Positions 24,853-34,615 are shown, counted from the first letter of the stretch. The stretch is DNA of 64,000 nucleotides from Aeoliella straminimaris (GCF_024054565.1 NZ_JAMXLR010000092.1:496001-560000); one strand, 5' to 3'. A program made the numbers and translations. Notes: generated by a model from the letters alone, not told the origin.

Positions 24853-27800
24853 ACCTAGCATCCTGGTTCAGTCCCGAAGCAAGTGCTGCGCTCAGCTTGA
24901 CGCTCGTTCACTCGCTGTGGCAGGTGAGCCTTGCTGTCGTGACGCTATGGTGCATCGGCCGGATATGGGGACGGATGAGTGTCGAAAGATCGTACGCACT
25001 GCACGTGGCTGCGCTCGTGATCTGCCTGATAGCGCTGCCAGTTACGTTTGCGACGTTGTATTCGCCCCAGCAGACCGGTGTGACCCGTTCTCAACCGGTG
25101 CCAGATGGGAAGGCCGTCAGGTCGACCACTGCCATCGAGAGCACTCCCCTGCCCCAGCCGATTCCCCCGGGAGGAGATGCATTGGCGGCGTTCTCCTCGG
25201 ATAGCTCGCCATTGGTCGTCGAGCAGCCCAGCGGTCCTGTGGCCTCCCTGCGAGACAATTGGTGGCTTGATCTTGCCAATTGGACAAGCGGCGCCTACGT
25301 ACTGGGCGTGCTGATCATGTTGCTGCGATTGGCGCGGAGCATCTACCGCACCGAACGGCTGCGGAGTCAGGCGCAGCCAATCACCGCGGGGCCACTTGCG
25401 CAATCGCTCGAGCGTTTGGCGCGCGAGTTCGCGCTACCGCTGCGGTGCACGTTAGCCTCCTCGAGTGAGGTGCTGGTGCCGACCGTGGTGGGGTTCGTGA
25501 AACCGACTATTCTGCTACCGGCGTCGGCGCTCACGGGACTCTCGGCCAGCGAACTGGAAATGATTCTGGTGCACGAGTTGGCACACGTTCGTCGCTATGA
25601 CTTGTGGGTGAACCTAGTACAGCGCTTGGCCGAAGTGGTGCTGTTCTTTAATCCCGCGCTCTGGTACCTCAGTCGCAGGATCGCCACGCTGCGAGAGTAT
25701 TGCTGCGACGAACTCACCTGCCGGCAAGCAGCCACGTCGACCAGCGAGCCCCGCGTCGAGTACGCCACGACGCTGTTGCGAGTGCTTGAACTCGCGCGGC
25801 CTGAGACGGCGCATGCCGACCTGGCTGCCCTAGCAGCCACGGGACGTACGCCATCGGAATTGCGCCGCCGCGTTGCGCGACTGTTCGGCGAGCCACTCAC
25901 CGAACCGGTGCGGCTGTCGCGTGGCGGAATGTGGCTGGTGGGCGTGATGCTACTGTTGTGCTGCGGTGTGTTTGCGCAGTCGCAGAGCGGTGGTGACGAC
26001 CAGAATACTGCGGAGAAGGACTTTACGGAGTTGAGTTCCTCGGCAGAAGACGACGAGGGGGGTAAAGCAAAAGCACCTGACGGCTCCGGAGATGAATCGT
26101 CCGTAGATGTCGATGTTGCCACCAGCCGACCGACCCCGGCAATTGATCCCGAGCGGATCAAGTATCTGAAAGAGGTCGTCGAGTCGCGCCGCCACGAGTT
26201 GTCGGTGGTGGAAGTATTGGTTCGCACAGCTCATGCGCCGCAAAACGAAGGCCTTTTGGCGCAGTATCAACTCGCGAAGGCCGAGGCCGAGTTGGCAACC
26301 GCCCAAGGCAGGCCGGAAGAGGTCGTCAAGCACTACGCCGAGGCCGTCAAGGCCGCGGAGCGAATGGTCGCTACACATGAGGCTGTCTACAACGCGGGCG
26401 TAATACCTATGGACACGCTGCTCATCTCCAAACGTCGCCTGGCGGAGGTGAAGGACCAACTGAGCATGGTGAAGCGTGCAATGGTAGAGGCGAAAAACAC
26501 GTCAGCCGCCACCGAGGCATCCAATTCCGACGCGGAAGATGAGCAACCCGATACGGAACGCATTAAGTACCTCGAAGAGATAGCGGAATCGTACCGCAAA
26601 GAACTTGCCGTTGCCGAAGTTCAGTTTCGGCAGGGAGAACGAACGCAACGCGAGGTGCTTCTGGTCGAATACGCGCTAGCCACTGCTGCCGCTCAGTTGG
26701 CAGAGGCGAAGGGCGCGGCGGAGGAAGTGGTGCAGCAGCGCGAGGCTGCGGTCGCCGCCCTGCAAAAGAGTGTCAAGTTGTTGGAAATGATGTACCAGCA
26801 CGGCGGCGTCGTGACCTACACGGAGGTCCTCCAGGCGAAACGCCAGCTCCTGGAGGCCAAGGAGAAGCTGAGACTGGCCAAGCAGACGTTGGAGCAGAAG
26901 GACGCTAAAAAGTCGACGCGGGCCACATCTCCGGTCCCAATGTTCTGCGTCGATGCCGATGGCAACGGGGTGGCCGGCGCCGAAGTCTATGTGTTCCAGC
27001 ACACCGGTGGTGACGACGGTGAATACGAGCAGTTTGGTCCCTTCACTACCAACGCGGAAGGGCATGCCGAGTGCGCTGAAGCGGTCTTCACCAGCGATGT
27101 GGGCAACTTCGACCGTTTCTACTACGCACGCCTGCCAGGCAAGTTGGTGGGGGTAAGTCGCTCGGCCAATTGGAAGAACCGCAGCACATTCAACGTCGAA
27201 GGCAAAGTTGAGATGCGTCCTTCACGCACGATCGATGGCAAAGTGAACGTGCCCGAAGGGTTCGATCCGACAAGCGTCAAAGTAGTCGTACGCTCGCTGA
27301 ACGTTCGCACTGGGCCGGGTGAGCTCGAGTTCAAGATGTTCCCTCGCCACTTGCCGTTTGCCACCCTCGACACCGCTTTGCCGCAACTCTTCGAAACGAT
27401 CCCGGATAGCAACGGGGCATTTCGTATGCACGACATTCCCGTAGAACGTGGCGCTACGCTGGTCACTGAAGCCCGCGGCCTGGCCGAAGCGCAGTGGTAC
27501 AACCGAGACGGAGAAAATACTAAGGGGCCGATTGAATTGAACTGCGTCCCCGAAAGCGTACTCACTGGTAAGATCACGACGCCAGATGGTTCGCCCGCAG
27601 CGGGCATTGAGGTCACTGCGCGAATCCAATCCGGCATGAACCGGAGCGTCGGATTTGAGACGACGTTCCGCACCGTGACTGACGCGGAAGGACGCTACGA
27701 GCTGGGCGGGCTGCCCGAATGGGACCTGGTGATGTCGGTCCGCGACCCCCAGGATCGCTGGATAGCGTGTCCCAGCGAGCCATTCTTCCTGTCGCCCGGC

Positions 27801-28994
27801 AGCAGCGAAACGCTGGACCTGCAGTTGGAAGATGGTGTGATGGTTTCGGGACGAGTGACGGACCCCGAGGGCGCACCGGTGGAAGGTGCCGCTATCTCGG
27901 CGCTGGTTAGTAACAACTTGCACTCCGGAGTCGCGGGTGACTCAACCGATGCGGATGGGCGATACACGCTGCGCATGCCGAGTGGTACTTACGAACTGTA
28001 TTTTAATTCCCTGCCGCCGGGGTTTGCTTACCCCGACCCGCAAATCGTCAGGGCGTTTGCGATCAGAAAGAACCAAGCTGCCATCGACAACATGGACTTC
28101 ACACTTGAGCGTGGGACCGAAGAAGCAAAGCCGGCAACGAATACTGTTCCAAGCGACACGCGCGACACCTTGAAGTCGCTGCTCGAAACGATGGCGCTGG
28201 TGCATGGATACGCTCTGGATGAGGATCAAGTTGTCGGCCGGGTGGCCCCACCCTTCCCGCCGCTTCGTGCGGAGTGGTACCGCCTGGAGCGGGGCACCGA
28301 GCCTGATTCCAATCCGCCGACGTCCATGACGTTTCGCTGGGACGGCGACACCCTCACCAGCTGGGGGATGAGCTTCAACGACCCGGACAACCCAGGCTAC
28401 ACGCTCAGCGGTTTGATGAACGCACTGGTCAACATCAAGCCACAGCAGATGGACGGGCCGGCAGAGCTGCTCGATCGGCGCTTGCCCGGCGACTGGGTCA
28501 TCCGGCCGGGCGCCGACCGCCAGGAGGTGATCGCCCAAATCGAAGCGATCCTGCGCGAAGAGTTTGATATGAAGGTGAAACTCGAATTCCGCGAAGTCCA
28601 GCGCGAGGTGTACGTCGTCAGCGGAAGGTACCACTACAGCCCGCTGGAGGACCAAGTAGACGAGGAGCCCCCGCGCCGCGGGGCGTCCGACCCCATTCAG
28701 GTGTTCGGCACAAAGACGCTGCCTGAAGACTTCGCTGGGAACGGGCTTGGCGACTTTGACAAGTTTCTCCGGGGGGTGGGTGACTGGATCAATACGCCCA
28801 TCGTGAACGAATTGGAAGTGCCCACCCAGCGTCGACTTACTTGGAAGTTTTACCGGAAGTCTCCCCACACCAACGAGAGTCATCGCCAGAATCACGACCC
28901 CGTGACGGTACTGCGGACCATCTCTCGCCAGACCGGACTGGAATTCACCAAAGACAGACGGAAGGTAGAACTGTTGTTCGTGGAGCCCGAGTAG
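24849..28994 (+). CDS. BlaR1-like M56 membrane peptidase with long extracellular sensor region
   Basis: 1,381 residues; the start at 24849 overlaps blaI. The N-terminal 390 residues have about four helices and the M56 peptidase motifs: VHELAHVRRYD near residue 242 (HExxH), NPALWYLSRRIATLREYCCDELTCR, and a membrane helix at GMWLVGVMLLLCCGVFAQ. The rest is unlike BlaR1 of Staphylococcus: no penicillin-binding domain is seen. Two tandem coiled-coil repeats of about 110 residues begin at residues 435 and 570, both starting ERIKYL. They are followed by at least four Ig-like carboxypeptidase-regulatory units (about 690-1120, such as TVTDAEGRYELGGLP) and a C-terminal secretin-like region. The sensor part, if outside the membrane, probably detects a signal and the protease then cleaves BlaI. 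The stimulus is unknown. Confidence 0.85.
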   Translation: MNLASWFSPEASAALSLTLVHSLWQVSLAVVTLWCIGRIWGRMSVERSYALHVAALVICLIALPVTFATLYSPQQTGVTRSQPVPDGKAVRSTTAIESTPLPQPIPPGGDALAAFSSDSSPLVVEQPSGPVASLRDNWWLDLANWTSGAYVLGVLIMLLRLARSIYRTERLRSQAQPITAGPLAQSLERLAREFALPLRCTLASSSEVLVPTVVGFVKPTILLPASALTGLSASELEMILVHELAHVRRYDLWVNLVQRLAEVVLFFNPALWYLSRRIATLREYCCDELTCRQAATSTSEPRVEYATTLLRVLELARPETAHADLAALAATGRTPSELRRRVARLFGEPLTEPVRLSRGGMWLVGVMLLLCCGVFAQSQSGGDDQNTAEKDFTELSSSAEDDEGGKAKAPDGSGDESSVDVDVATSRPTPAIDPERIKYLKEVVESRRHELSVVEVLVRTAHAPQNEGLLAQYQLAKAEAELATAQGRPEEVVKHYAEAVKAAERMVATHEAVYNAGVIPMDTLLISKRRLAEVKDQLSMVKRAMVEAKNTSAATEASNSDAEDEQPDTERIKYLEEIAESYRKELAVAEVQFRQGERTQREVLLVEYALATAAAQLAEAKGAAEEVVQQREAAVAALQKSVKLLEMMYQHGGVVTYTEVLQAKRQLLEAKEKLRLAKQTLEQKDAKKSTRATSPVPMFCVDADGNGVAGAEVYVFQHTGGDDGEYEQFGPFTTNAEGHAECAEAVFTSDVGNFDRFYYARLPGKLVGVSRSANWKNRSTFNVEGKVEMRPSRTIDGKVNVPEGFDPTSVKVVVRSLNVRTGPGELEFKMFPRHLPFATLDTALPQLFETIPDSNGAFRMHDIPVERGATLVTEARGLAEAQWYNRDGENTKGPIELNCVPESVLTGKITTPDGSPAAGIEVTARIQSGMNRSVGFETTFRTVTDAEGRYELGGLPEWDLVMSVRDPQDRWIACPSEPFFLSPGSSETLDLQLEDGVMVSGRVTDPEGAPVEGAAISALVSNNLHSGVAGDSTDADGRYTLRMPSGTYELYFNSLPPGFAYPDPQIVRAFAIRKNQAAIDNMDFTLERGTEEAKPATNTVPSDTRDTLKSLLETMALVHGYALDEDQVVGRVAPPFPPLRAEWYRLERGTEPDSNPPTSMTFRWDGDTLTSWGMSFNDPDNPGYTLSGLMNALVNIKPQQMDGPAELLDRRLPGDWVIRPGADRQEVIAQIEAILREEFDMKVKLEFREVQREVYVVSGRYHYSPLEDQVDEEPPRRGASDPIQVFGTKTLPEDFAGNGLGDFDKFLRGVGDWINTPIVNELEVPTQRRLTWKFYRKSPHTNESHRQNHDPVTVLRTISRQTGLEFTKDRRKVELLFVEPE

Positions 28995-28995
28995 G

Positions 28996-30231
28996 CTAGA
29001 ACTCGAACGGATTGTCGATCCTGCCCGCTTTGTTGGGGCGGTTGTCGAATGCTCGCCACAAGCTTCCAGGGTTTACGCTGTGCCATTCAAGTTCGACAGT
29101 CGATGGATCGCCGAACAACGCCGCGGCTTGCTTGTGCTCCGATGGTTTGAGTTCCCACCCCACCTGGCTGCCAAACAGCGACAGGTGCCTCAGCGACGCT
29201 AGTTCCGTAAGCTCTTCGAGGCCTTTCAGATCGACTTCGGTCCGCTGCAGGTCGATGGTTTGCAGCTTGTCGAGTGTGGCGAGCTTGGCCAGTGCGTCGC
29301 CAGTGATCTTCACGCCCGCCAGACCAAGCGAGGTGAGCTCCTGCAGCGTGGCGATTTGTTCGGCCGCAGCGTCGGTCAGAGGGTTTTCAGAAAGATCGAG
29401 TTGCCGGAGTTCAGCCATTTGTTGCAGGCCGCTGAGGGTTTCGTCAGTGATGCCGCAATGCCGCAGTTGCAATGACTGTAGATTTGGCAGCTTGGCAATT
29501 TCGTTCACCCCATGGTCGGGTAGCCGGCAGTCGAACAGCGATAGTCTGCGCAGCTTTTTCAGGTTCGCGATCGTTTGCAGCGAGTCCTCGCCCAGGTCGA
29601 CTTTGTATAGTTGCAGTTCCTCCAGATCGCGAAACGTGGCCAGCGGCGCGAGGTCGATCTCGCCCTGAATTCGGTTGCTGGGGACGGTGCTGTTGAATTG
29701 ATTGTACCGATCGGCGTCGGGGGCAAGTGCCAGCCGATCGACGCGGCAGCCAAAGTGCGGGTGGACCCAATAGCACATCTGCTGGGCCAGCGCCCCATCG
29801 CCCAACAGCCCCAACGCATAGGCCGCATCGACACTAATGCCCTGCTCGCCCGACTGATCAAGTTCATCGAGCGCACGTGCCTGCCGCCGTGCTCGCATTA
29901 GTTCGGTGCCAAATGTCCCCAGCAGCACCGCGACCAACGTGACCAGCACCAACATGGTCCGCAGGCCGAACCTGGGGAGGCGAAAGCGACTTGATGGCGG
30001 CTGATAGCCGTCGACGACCTGACTGGCCAGCAGGCGAAGCTCCTTGCGCAGCGTGCGCAAACGCCACAGTACAAACCCAGCGAACAAGAATACCAACAGG
30101 CTAATCACCGAGAGGGTCACGTTCCAGGTGCTGGTGGTGGATGGCTGCGTTAAGGGAATGCCAGCCCCGCTATCGAAGGAAATGGTTGTGTCGTCGGCCG
30201 GTCCAAACAGATTGGTCAATTCGGAATCCAT
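28996..30231 (-). CDS. Membrane-anchored LRR protein (paralogue A)
   Basis: 411 residues. A first membrane helix lies at about residues 38-60 and a second in the RFGLRTMLVLVTLVAVLLG segment near residue 95. The segment MCYWVHPHFGCRVDRLAL precedes about eight leucine-rich repeats of the form LKKLRRLSLFDCRL and LQSLQLRHCGITDETLSGLQ. The order of the parts and the words ARRQAR and VHPHFGCR are shared with the next gene upstream (30247-31470), so they arose by duplication. The stop is one base from the convergent BlaR1 stop. It is a plausible envelope sensor or scaffold. Confidence 0.82.
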   Translation of the reverse strand: MDSELTNLFGPADDTTISFDSGAGIPLTQPSTTSTWNVTLSVISLLVFLFAGFVLWRLRTLRKELRLLASQVVDGYQPPSSRFRLPRFGLRTMLVLVTLVAVLLGTFGTELMRARRQARALDELDQSGEQGISVDAAYALGLLGDGALAQQMCYWVHPHFGCRVDRLALAPDADRYNQFNSTVPSNRIQGEIDLAPLATFRDLEELQLYKVDLGEDSLQTIANLKKLRRLSLFDCRLPDHGVNEIAKLPNLQSLQLRHCGITDETLSGLQQMAELRQLDLSENPLTDAAAEQIATLQELTSLGLAGVKITGDALAKLATLDKLQTIDLQRTEVDLKGLEELTELASLRHLSLFGSQVGWELKPSEHKQAAALFGDPSTVELEWHSVNPGSLWRAFDNRPNKAGRIDNPFEF

Positions 30232-30246
30232 CGCCAGGTCCTACGG

Positions 30247-31470
30247 TTAAAACGCCCCGCCACCACCGAAACCCCCGCCACCGAAGCCGCCACGGTAGTA
30301 CAACGAACCGGGGCGGTTGTCCTGCAGTTCCCAAGGTTCGTCGAGGCCGGAACCGTACTGCCAGTCGAGTTCGATGAGCGGGTTCTTTCTGAGCTCTTTC
30401 AAAAACGCCTCAGGTTCGCCCTTCTCGTTCCAGTGAATGGACTCGAGGCCAACCAGGTTCAGGTAGCGGAGACGAGGAAGCTGATCGAACTCGGCTACGG
30501 CCGTTGGAGTCAAGTTGGACTGCCCGACGTGAAGTCGGATGAGATTCTCGAGTGCGAGCAGGTGCCCCACTCCCGCATCGTCGATGGGATTGTTCGACAC
30601 GTCCAGAACCTGGAGCATCTGCAGCTTTTCGATCTCTCGCAGAGAGTTGTTGCTCAAGCGATTTGAGCGGACTGACAGTCGCTTGAGCTGCTTCAAATTG
30701 CCGATGCCCTGCATGCCCTCGTCTTCCAGGTGGCAGTCGCTGAGTACCAGTTCTCTTAGTTGGTGGAGCCTCTCGAGGTGCTGGCCCACCTTCGGTGGCA
30801 AGTTGCACTCGCAGAGCGACAGCTTGTGAAGCTTCGGCAGGCTGCAAATGGCGTGCAGTTCCTCACTGGTGAGGTCGCCCTGGATGATCTGCAGTGCTTC
30901 GAGATCGTGCAGCTCGCCCAGACTTGCCAGGAAGTCCGCTTCCATTTCTGGCGGTGTGACCACGCGAGACCGATCGCCCTCGAGTACCAAATGCGTCAGT
31001 CGGCAACCGAAGTGCGGATGGACCCAGTTGCAGATCAGGCCGGCGAGTTTGCTATCGCCCAGCTTTCCGAGACGGTAATGCACTCCGTCGTATTCATCGA
31101 AGTCCGCGGAGATCTGCAGATGTTCGACGATGGACGCCTGCCGCCGAGCGCGAGAAAACTCTTTGGCAAATAAGCCGAGCAAGACCGCTACGATGGTGAA
31201 GACGAATAGCATCGTCCGCATGCGAAATCGCAAGAACCCCAGGGGGCCGGGCACGGGCACTTGTTGGCCGCTGTCCTGCTGAAGCTGTTGAACCACCCGT
31301 ACCAACGAGCCGACTCGCCACACGCTCCACAACTGCAAAAGCACCAGCAAGACGATGACCGGCAAGACAATCCAGTAAGCATGCCAACTCGGAACCGATG
31401 GGGTCGGCACCATGGTTTGCGCGAAGACTGGTTCGAGGCTGGTCACGGCGAACTTCCAGCGGCGAGGCAA
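30247..31470 (-). CDS. Membrane-anchored LRR protein (paralogue B)
   Basis: 407 residues with the same plan as its downstream neighbour, separated by 15 bases. A helix lies near residues 30-50, a second in RFRMRTMLFVFTIVAVLLG, then ICNWVHPHFGCRLTHLVLEG and about eight leucine-rich repeats (LKRLSVRSNRLSNNSLREIE, LQVLDVSNNPIDDAG). The two genes share about one residue in three by eye over most of the length. The C-terminus ends in a Gly-rich run. The pair is probably cotranscribed. The function is unknown. Confidence 0.82.
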   Translation of the reverse strand: MPRRWKFAVTSLEPVFAQTMVPTPSVPSWHAYWIVLPVIVLLVLLQLWSVWRVGSLVRVVQQLQQDSGQQVPVPGPLGFLRFRMRTMLFVFTIVAVLLGLFAKEFSRARRQASIVEHLQISADFDEYDGVHYRLGKLGDSKLAGLICNWVHPHFGCRLTHLVLEGDRSRVVTPPEMEADFLASLGELHDLEALQIIQGDLTSEELHAICSLPKLHKLSLCECNLPPKVGQHLERLHQLRELVLSDCHLEDEGMQGIGNLKQLKRLSVRSNRLSNNSLREIEKLQMLQVLDVSNNPIDDAGVGHLLALENLIRLHVGQSNLTPTAVAEFDQLPRLRYLNLVGLESIHWNEKGEPEAFLKELRKNPLIELDWQYGSGLDEPWELQDNRPGSLYYRGGFGGGGFGGGGAF

Positions 31471-31533
31471 CGGTTGGGGGGAGAGTGCGGAGTAGGTTCG
31501 GCCCGCAGCCCCCAGTCTATTCCGTCCCTCAGT

Positions 31534-32364
31534 TTACTTCTTCGCCGCCGCCTCGACCACATGTTCGTGATCGCGGATGTGGTCGGGGCAGTAGCATTGC
31601 TGGCCCACGCATTGCGAGCAGTAGCGGAACGAGGTCTTCGGCTCTTCGGCGCTCGAGCGGCCGCAGACCCCGCACACGTGCACCAGTCGCTTAGAGCTAC
31701 TGGGGGCGGCTTTGGCCTGAAACCTCGCCCGACGTTGGCTGTCCTTGAAGGCGCGAAGGTGATCCTTCCAGAAGAACAGCAGGTAGTTCGCAATGGTCGC
31801 CAGAATCATCCATCGCATAGCCGGTGCGGTGACTAACACCCCGCCGAGCAGCGCCCACTGAAAGTAGGCCAGCCACTTCGCCTTGATCGGCAGAATGTAG
31901 AACAGCCGGATCACGTAGTCGGGGTACAGCCGGGCAAAGGCCAGGAACACGCTCGACAAGAAAAACGCATTGGTAGCGGGGATCGCGGGTTGCAGGAAGG
32001 CGGCAGCCACCGTGGCCAGGTAGCCCACCAACAGGTACATGTTGTACCGGAATACGCCCCAGCTGCCTTCGAGCACCGAGCCGATGAAATAGAAAAACAG
32101 CCAGGCGATGAGGTTGAAGAGCAGTCCATTCGCTCCATCATTTGGCGGGACAAACACAAAAGTGAAGACACGCCATACCTCGCCGCTGTAGACCAATTGA
32201 CCTAACAGCATCATTCGCGACACCAGGGACGTGCCCCCATTGTCCTGGGCCAGCGATGCCATGTCCGCTACGTACACCAGCACCTGCCCCAGGATCAGGA
32301 GCAGCGTTATGTTCGGGATCGCGTAGGGCGACAAGCGTCGCTCCAACCCATCGAGCAGCTTCAT
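31534..32364 (-). CDS. Rhomboid-like membrane protein (likely pseudoprotease) with zinc-binding tail
   Basis: 276 residues from Met8 of a slightly longer frame (alternative start at 32385). Six hydrophobic segments fit the rhomboid fold: LFNLIAWLFFYFIGSVLEGSWG and FARLYPDYVIRLFYILPIKAKWLAYFQ are close to rhomboid proteins of Pirellulales. The catalytic GxSG is replaced by NAFFLSSV and no active-site His follows, so the protein is probably inactive. The C-terminal 45 residues, CGVCGRSS...YCSQCVGQQCYCPDHIRDHEH, are a cysteine/histidine cluster that should bind two metal ions. It may act as a membrane adaptor. Confidence 0.8.
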   Translation of the reverse strand: MKLLDGLERRLSPYAIPNITLLLILGQVLVYVADMASLAQDNGGTSLVSRMMLLGQLVYSGEVWRVFTFVFVPPNDGANGLLFNLIAWLFFYFIGSVLEGSWGVFRYNMYLLVGYLATVAAAFLQPAIPATNAFFLSSVFLAFARLYPDYVIRLFYILPIKAKWLAYFQWALLGGVLVTAPAMRWMILATIANYLLFFWKDHLRAFKDSQRRARFQAKAAPSSSKRLVHVCGVCGRSSAEEPKTSFRYCSQCVGQQCYCPDHIRDHEHVVEAAAKK

Positions 32365-32505
32365 CGGGGCGGCTATGTGGTGCAAAGGGGCAGATGAGCG
32401 GGAAAATGCAAACCGTCCAGGGTAATCGGAATCTGCCGCGGCCGATAGGCTGGCGGCCGGCGCGTCTCTACCCGTCGTGGAGGTGGCTGTCTATAATCGA
32501 CTGCT

Positions 32506-33519
32506 ATGGCTGTCATTGAAATCAGCGGGCTGAAGAAGTCCTACCGGGTGTACCAGAAGCGGGAAGGACTTTGGGCGTCGCTCACAGGTCTTTTCAGCCG
32601 CGAATTCCGCGACGTACGCGCCGTGCGGGGCATCGATCTGACGGTCGACGAGGGAGAATTCGTCGCCTTTCTGGGGCCCAACGGCGCGGGAAAGACCACC
32701 ACGCTCAAGTTGCTTTCGGGTGTCATCAGTCCCACTGCGGGCGACGCCCGGGTGATGGGTTTCGTGCCGTGGGAGCGGACCAACGAGTACCGCCGCCGCT
32801 TCGCCCTGGTGATGGGACAGAAGAACCAGCTGTGGTGGGACCTGCCGGCTGCCGAGTCGTTCCGCCTGCATCAGCAGATTTATCGCATCGAGCCGGCCGA
32901 CTTCGATCACACGCTGGCCGAGCTGACCGATTTGCTGGACGTCGGCAAATTGCTCAACCAGCCAGTCCGTGAACTGTCGCTGGGCGAGCGGATGAAAATG
33001 GAGTTGATCGCCGCCCTGCTTCACTCGCCTGAGGTGCTGTTTCTCGACGAACCGACGATCGGCCTCGACGTAATCGCGCAACACAACATTCAGAAGTTTC
33101 TGAAGCACTACCAGGAAGTCCGCCGCATCACGATCCTGCTCACCAGCCACTACATGAAGGACGTCGCCGCGCTCTGCCAGCGCGTGGTGATCATCGCTCA
33201 GGGGCAGATCATGTACGACGGATCGCTGGCCGGCGTCGTGGATAGCTTCAGTACGCACAAGGTGCTTACCTTGCAGTTCGCCGACGACCAGGTCCCCTCG
33301 GATCTAGACCGCTACGGCGAACTAATCGAGCTGGTGCCGCCTAAAGTGAAGCTCCGCGTCGAGCGGGTCGACATCTCGCGGATCCTTTCCACCGTGCTTG
33401 CCGACCACGCTTTGGAAGACGTGAGCGTCGAAGACCCACCGCTGGAAGACGTGATCGCCGATCTGTTCACCCAATCGAGCGAACAAGCAGAGCGGGAAGA
33501 AGTGGCGGCGACGCAGTAG
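32506..33519 (+). CDS. ABC transporter ATP-binding protein
   Basis: 337 residues. GPNGAGKTTTLK at about residue 60 is Walker A, LSLGERMKMELIAALLHSPEVLFLDEPTIGLD gives the signature and Walker B, and LTSHYMKDVAALC follows with the H-loop. An N-terminal insertion of about 20 residues (KREGLWASLTGLFSREFRDV) and a C-terminal domain of about 100 residues resemble COG4586 exporters that pair with DUF990-type permeases. The membrane partner is the next plus-strand gene, 185 bases later. Confidence 0.93.
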   Translation: MAVIEISGLKKSYRVYQKREGLWASLTGLFSREFRDVRAVRGIDLTVDEGEFVAFLGPNGAGKTTTLKLLSGVISPTAGDARVMGFVPWERTNEYRRRFALVMGQKNQLWWDLPAAESFRLHQQIYRIEPADFDHTLAELTDLLDVGKLLNQPVRELSLGERMKMELIAALLHSPEVLFLDEPTIGLDVIAQHNIQKFLKHYQEVRRITILLTSHYMKDVAALCQRVVIIAQGQIMYDGSLAGVVDSFSTHKVLTLQFADDQVPSDLDRYGELIELVPPKVKLRVERVDISRILSTVLADHALEDVSVEDPPLEDVIADLFTQSSEQAEREEVAATQ

Positions 33520-33704
33520 GCCGTGCGAACATAGAATCGTTGGATAGGTCAAGCGAGTCTCGGCTCCCACGGACCCGTCGAATCGAGTCTAGTGCTACCG
33601 AAACATCAGACGATAAAAAGCGGATGACGGGGCCGCGGCGCTGTCGCTTCTCGAACCAGCCTACCGGCTAGCGACCTCCAACTTCCAACACCTAACTCCC
33701 AACT

Positions 33705-34538
33705 ATGCTAGCTCGCGCTCAAACCTGGTGGACCATCCTCCGCATCTGCATTGAAGAGCGGCTCGTTTATCGGGGCGACTTCATGCTGGGCACGTTGATG
33801 CGGTTCATGCCGATCATCACCCAGATTTTCCTGTGGACCGCCGTGTACGCGGCCGCCAGCCGGGCAACGTTGCCGGGCGGGTTCAGCAAGGACGACGTGA
33901 TTGCCTACTATCTGCTCACCATGGTAGGCCGAGCATTCTCCAGCATGCCGGGACTGGCGTCGGGCATAGCGCGGCAGATTCGCGAAGGCGAGATCAAGAA
34001 GTTCCTCATCCAGCCGATCGACCTGATCGGTTTTTTGCTGCTGGCGCGCATCGCCCACAAACTGGTGTACTACGCCGTGGCGATCATCCCGTTCGGGCTG
34101 GTGTTCTACCTGTGCCGCGACTTCTTTACCCAAGGCTGGCCTCCTGCCCCGGTGCTGGCGGCGTTCGTACTGTCGCTGATTATGTCATTCCTGCTGGGTT
34201 TCTTTCTCGAAGCGGCCATCGGCATGATCGGCTTCTGGTTCCTGGAAGTCAGCTCGCTGCTGTTCGTCTACATGCTGTTCAACTTCTTCTTCTCGGGCCA
34301 CATGTTCCCTCTCACGTTTCTCACCGAATTCCTGCCCGGCTGGCTGCAACCGGTGATGCAGTATCAACCGCTGCAGTACCTGGCCTACTTCCCGGCCGCG
34401 GTGTTCCTGGGCAAGATTTCCGGCCCCGAATTGGTCCAGGGCCTCATGGTGCAAGCCATCTGGGTGGTGGTGTTCGTCGTCGTGTGCCGCGTGGCGATGC
34501 AGCGGGGGTTTAAGCGGTACAGTGGGTACGGTGGGTGA
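33705..34538 (+). CDS. ABC-2 (DUF990-type) transporter permease
   Basis: 277 residues with six hydrophobic helices. Landmarks are RLVYRGDFMLGTLMRFMPIITQIFLW at the start, YYLLTMVGRAFSSMPGLASGIARQIREGEIKKFLIQPID (the loop that meets the ATPase) and FFFSGHMFPLTFLPEFL-like sequence after helix four. It matches the COG4587 branch of ABC-2 exporters. Systems of this type usually have a second permease (COG3694); none is seen next to it, although the window ends far away. The substrate is unknown. Confidence 0.87.
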   Translation: MLARAQTWWTILRICIEERLVYRGDFMLGTLMRFMPIITQIFLWTAVYAAASRATLPGGFSKDDVIAYYLLTMVGRAFSSMPGLASGIARQIREGEIKKFLIQPIDLIGFLLLARIAHKLVYYAVAIIPFGLVFYLCRDFFTQGWPPAPVLAAFVLSLIMSFLLGFFLEAAIGMIGFWFLEVSSLLFVYMLFNFFFSGHMFPLTFLTEFLPGWLQPVMQYQPLQYLAYFPAAVFLGKISGPELVQGLMVQAIWVVVFVVVCRVAMQRGFKRYSGYGG

Positions 34539-34615
34539 GGCTGTTGGCTGTGAGCTGTAAGCAGGAGAGGCTGGCGAGCGGAGGCCGTCAGGCTTCTGGT
34601 CGGTTTGCCATGCGT

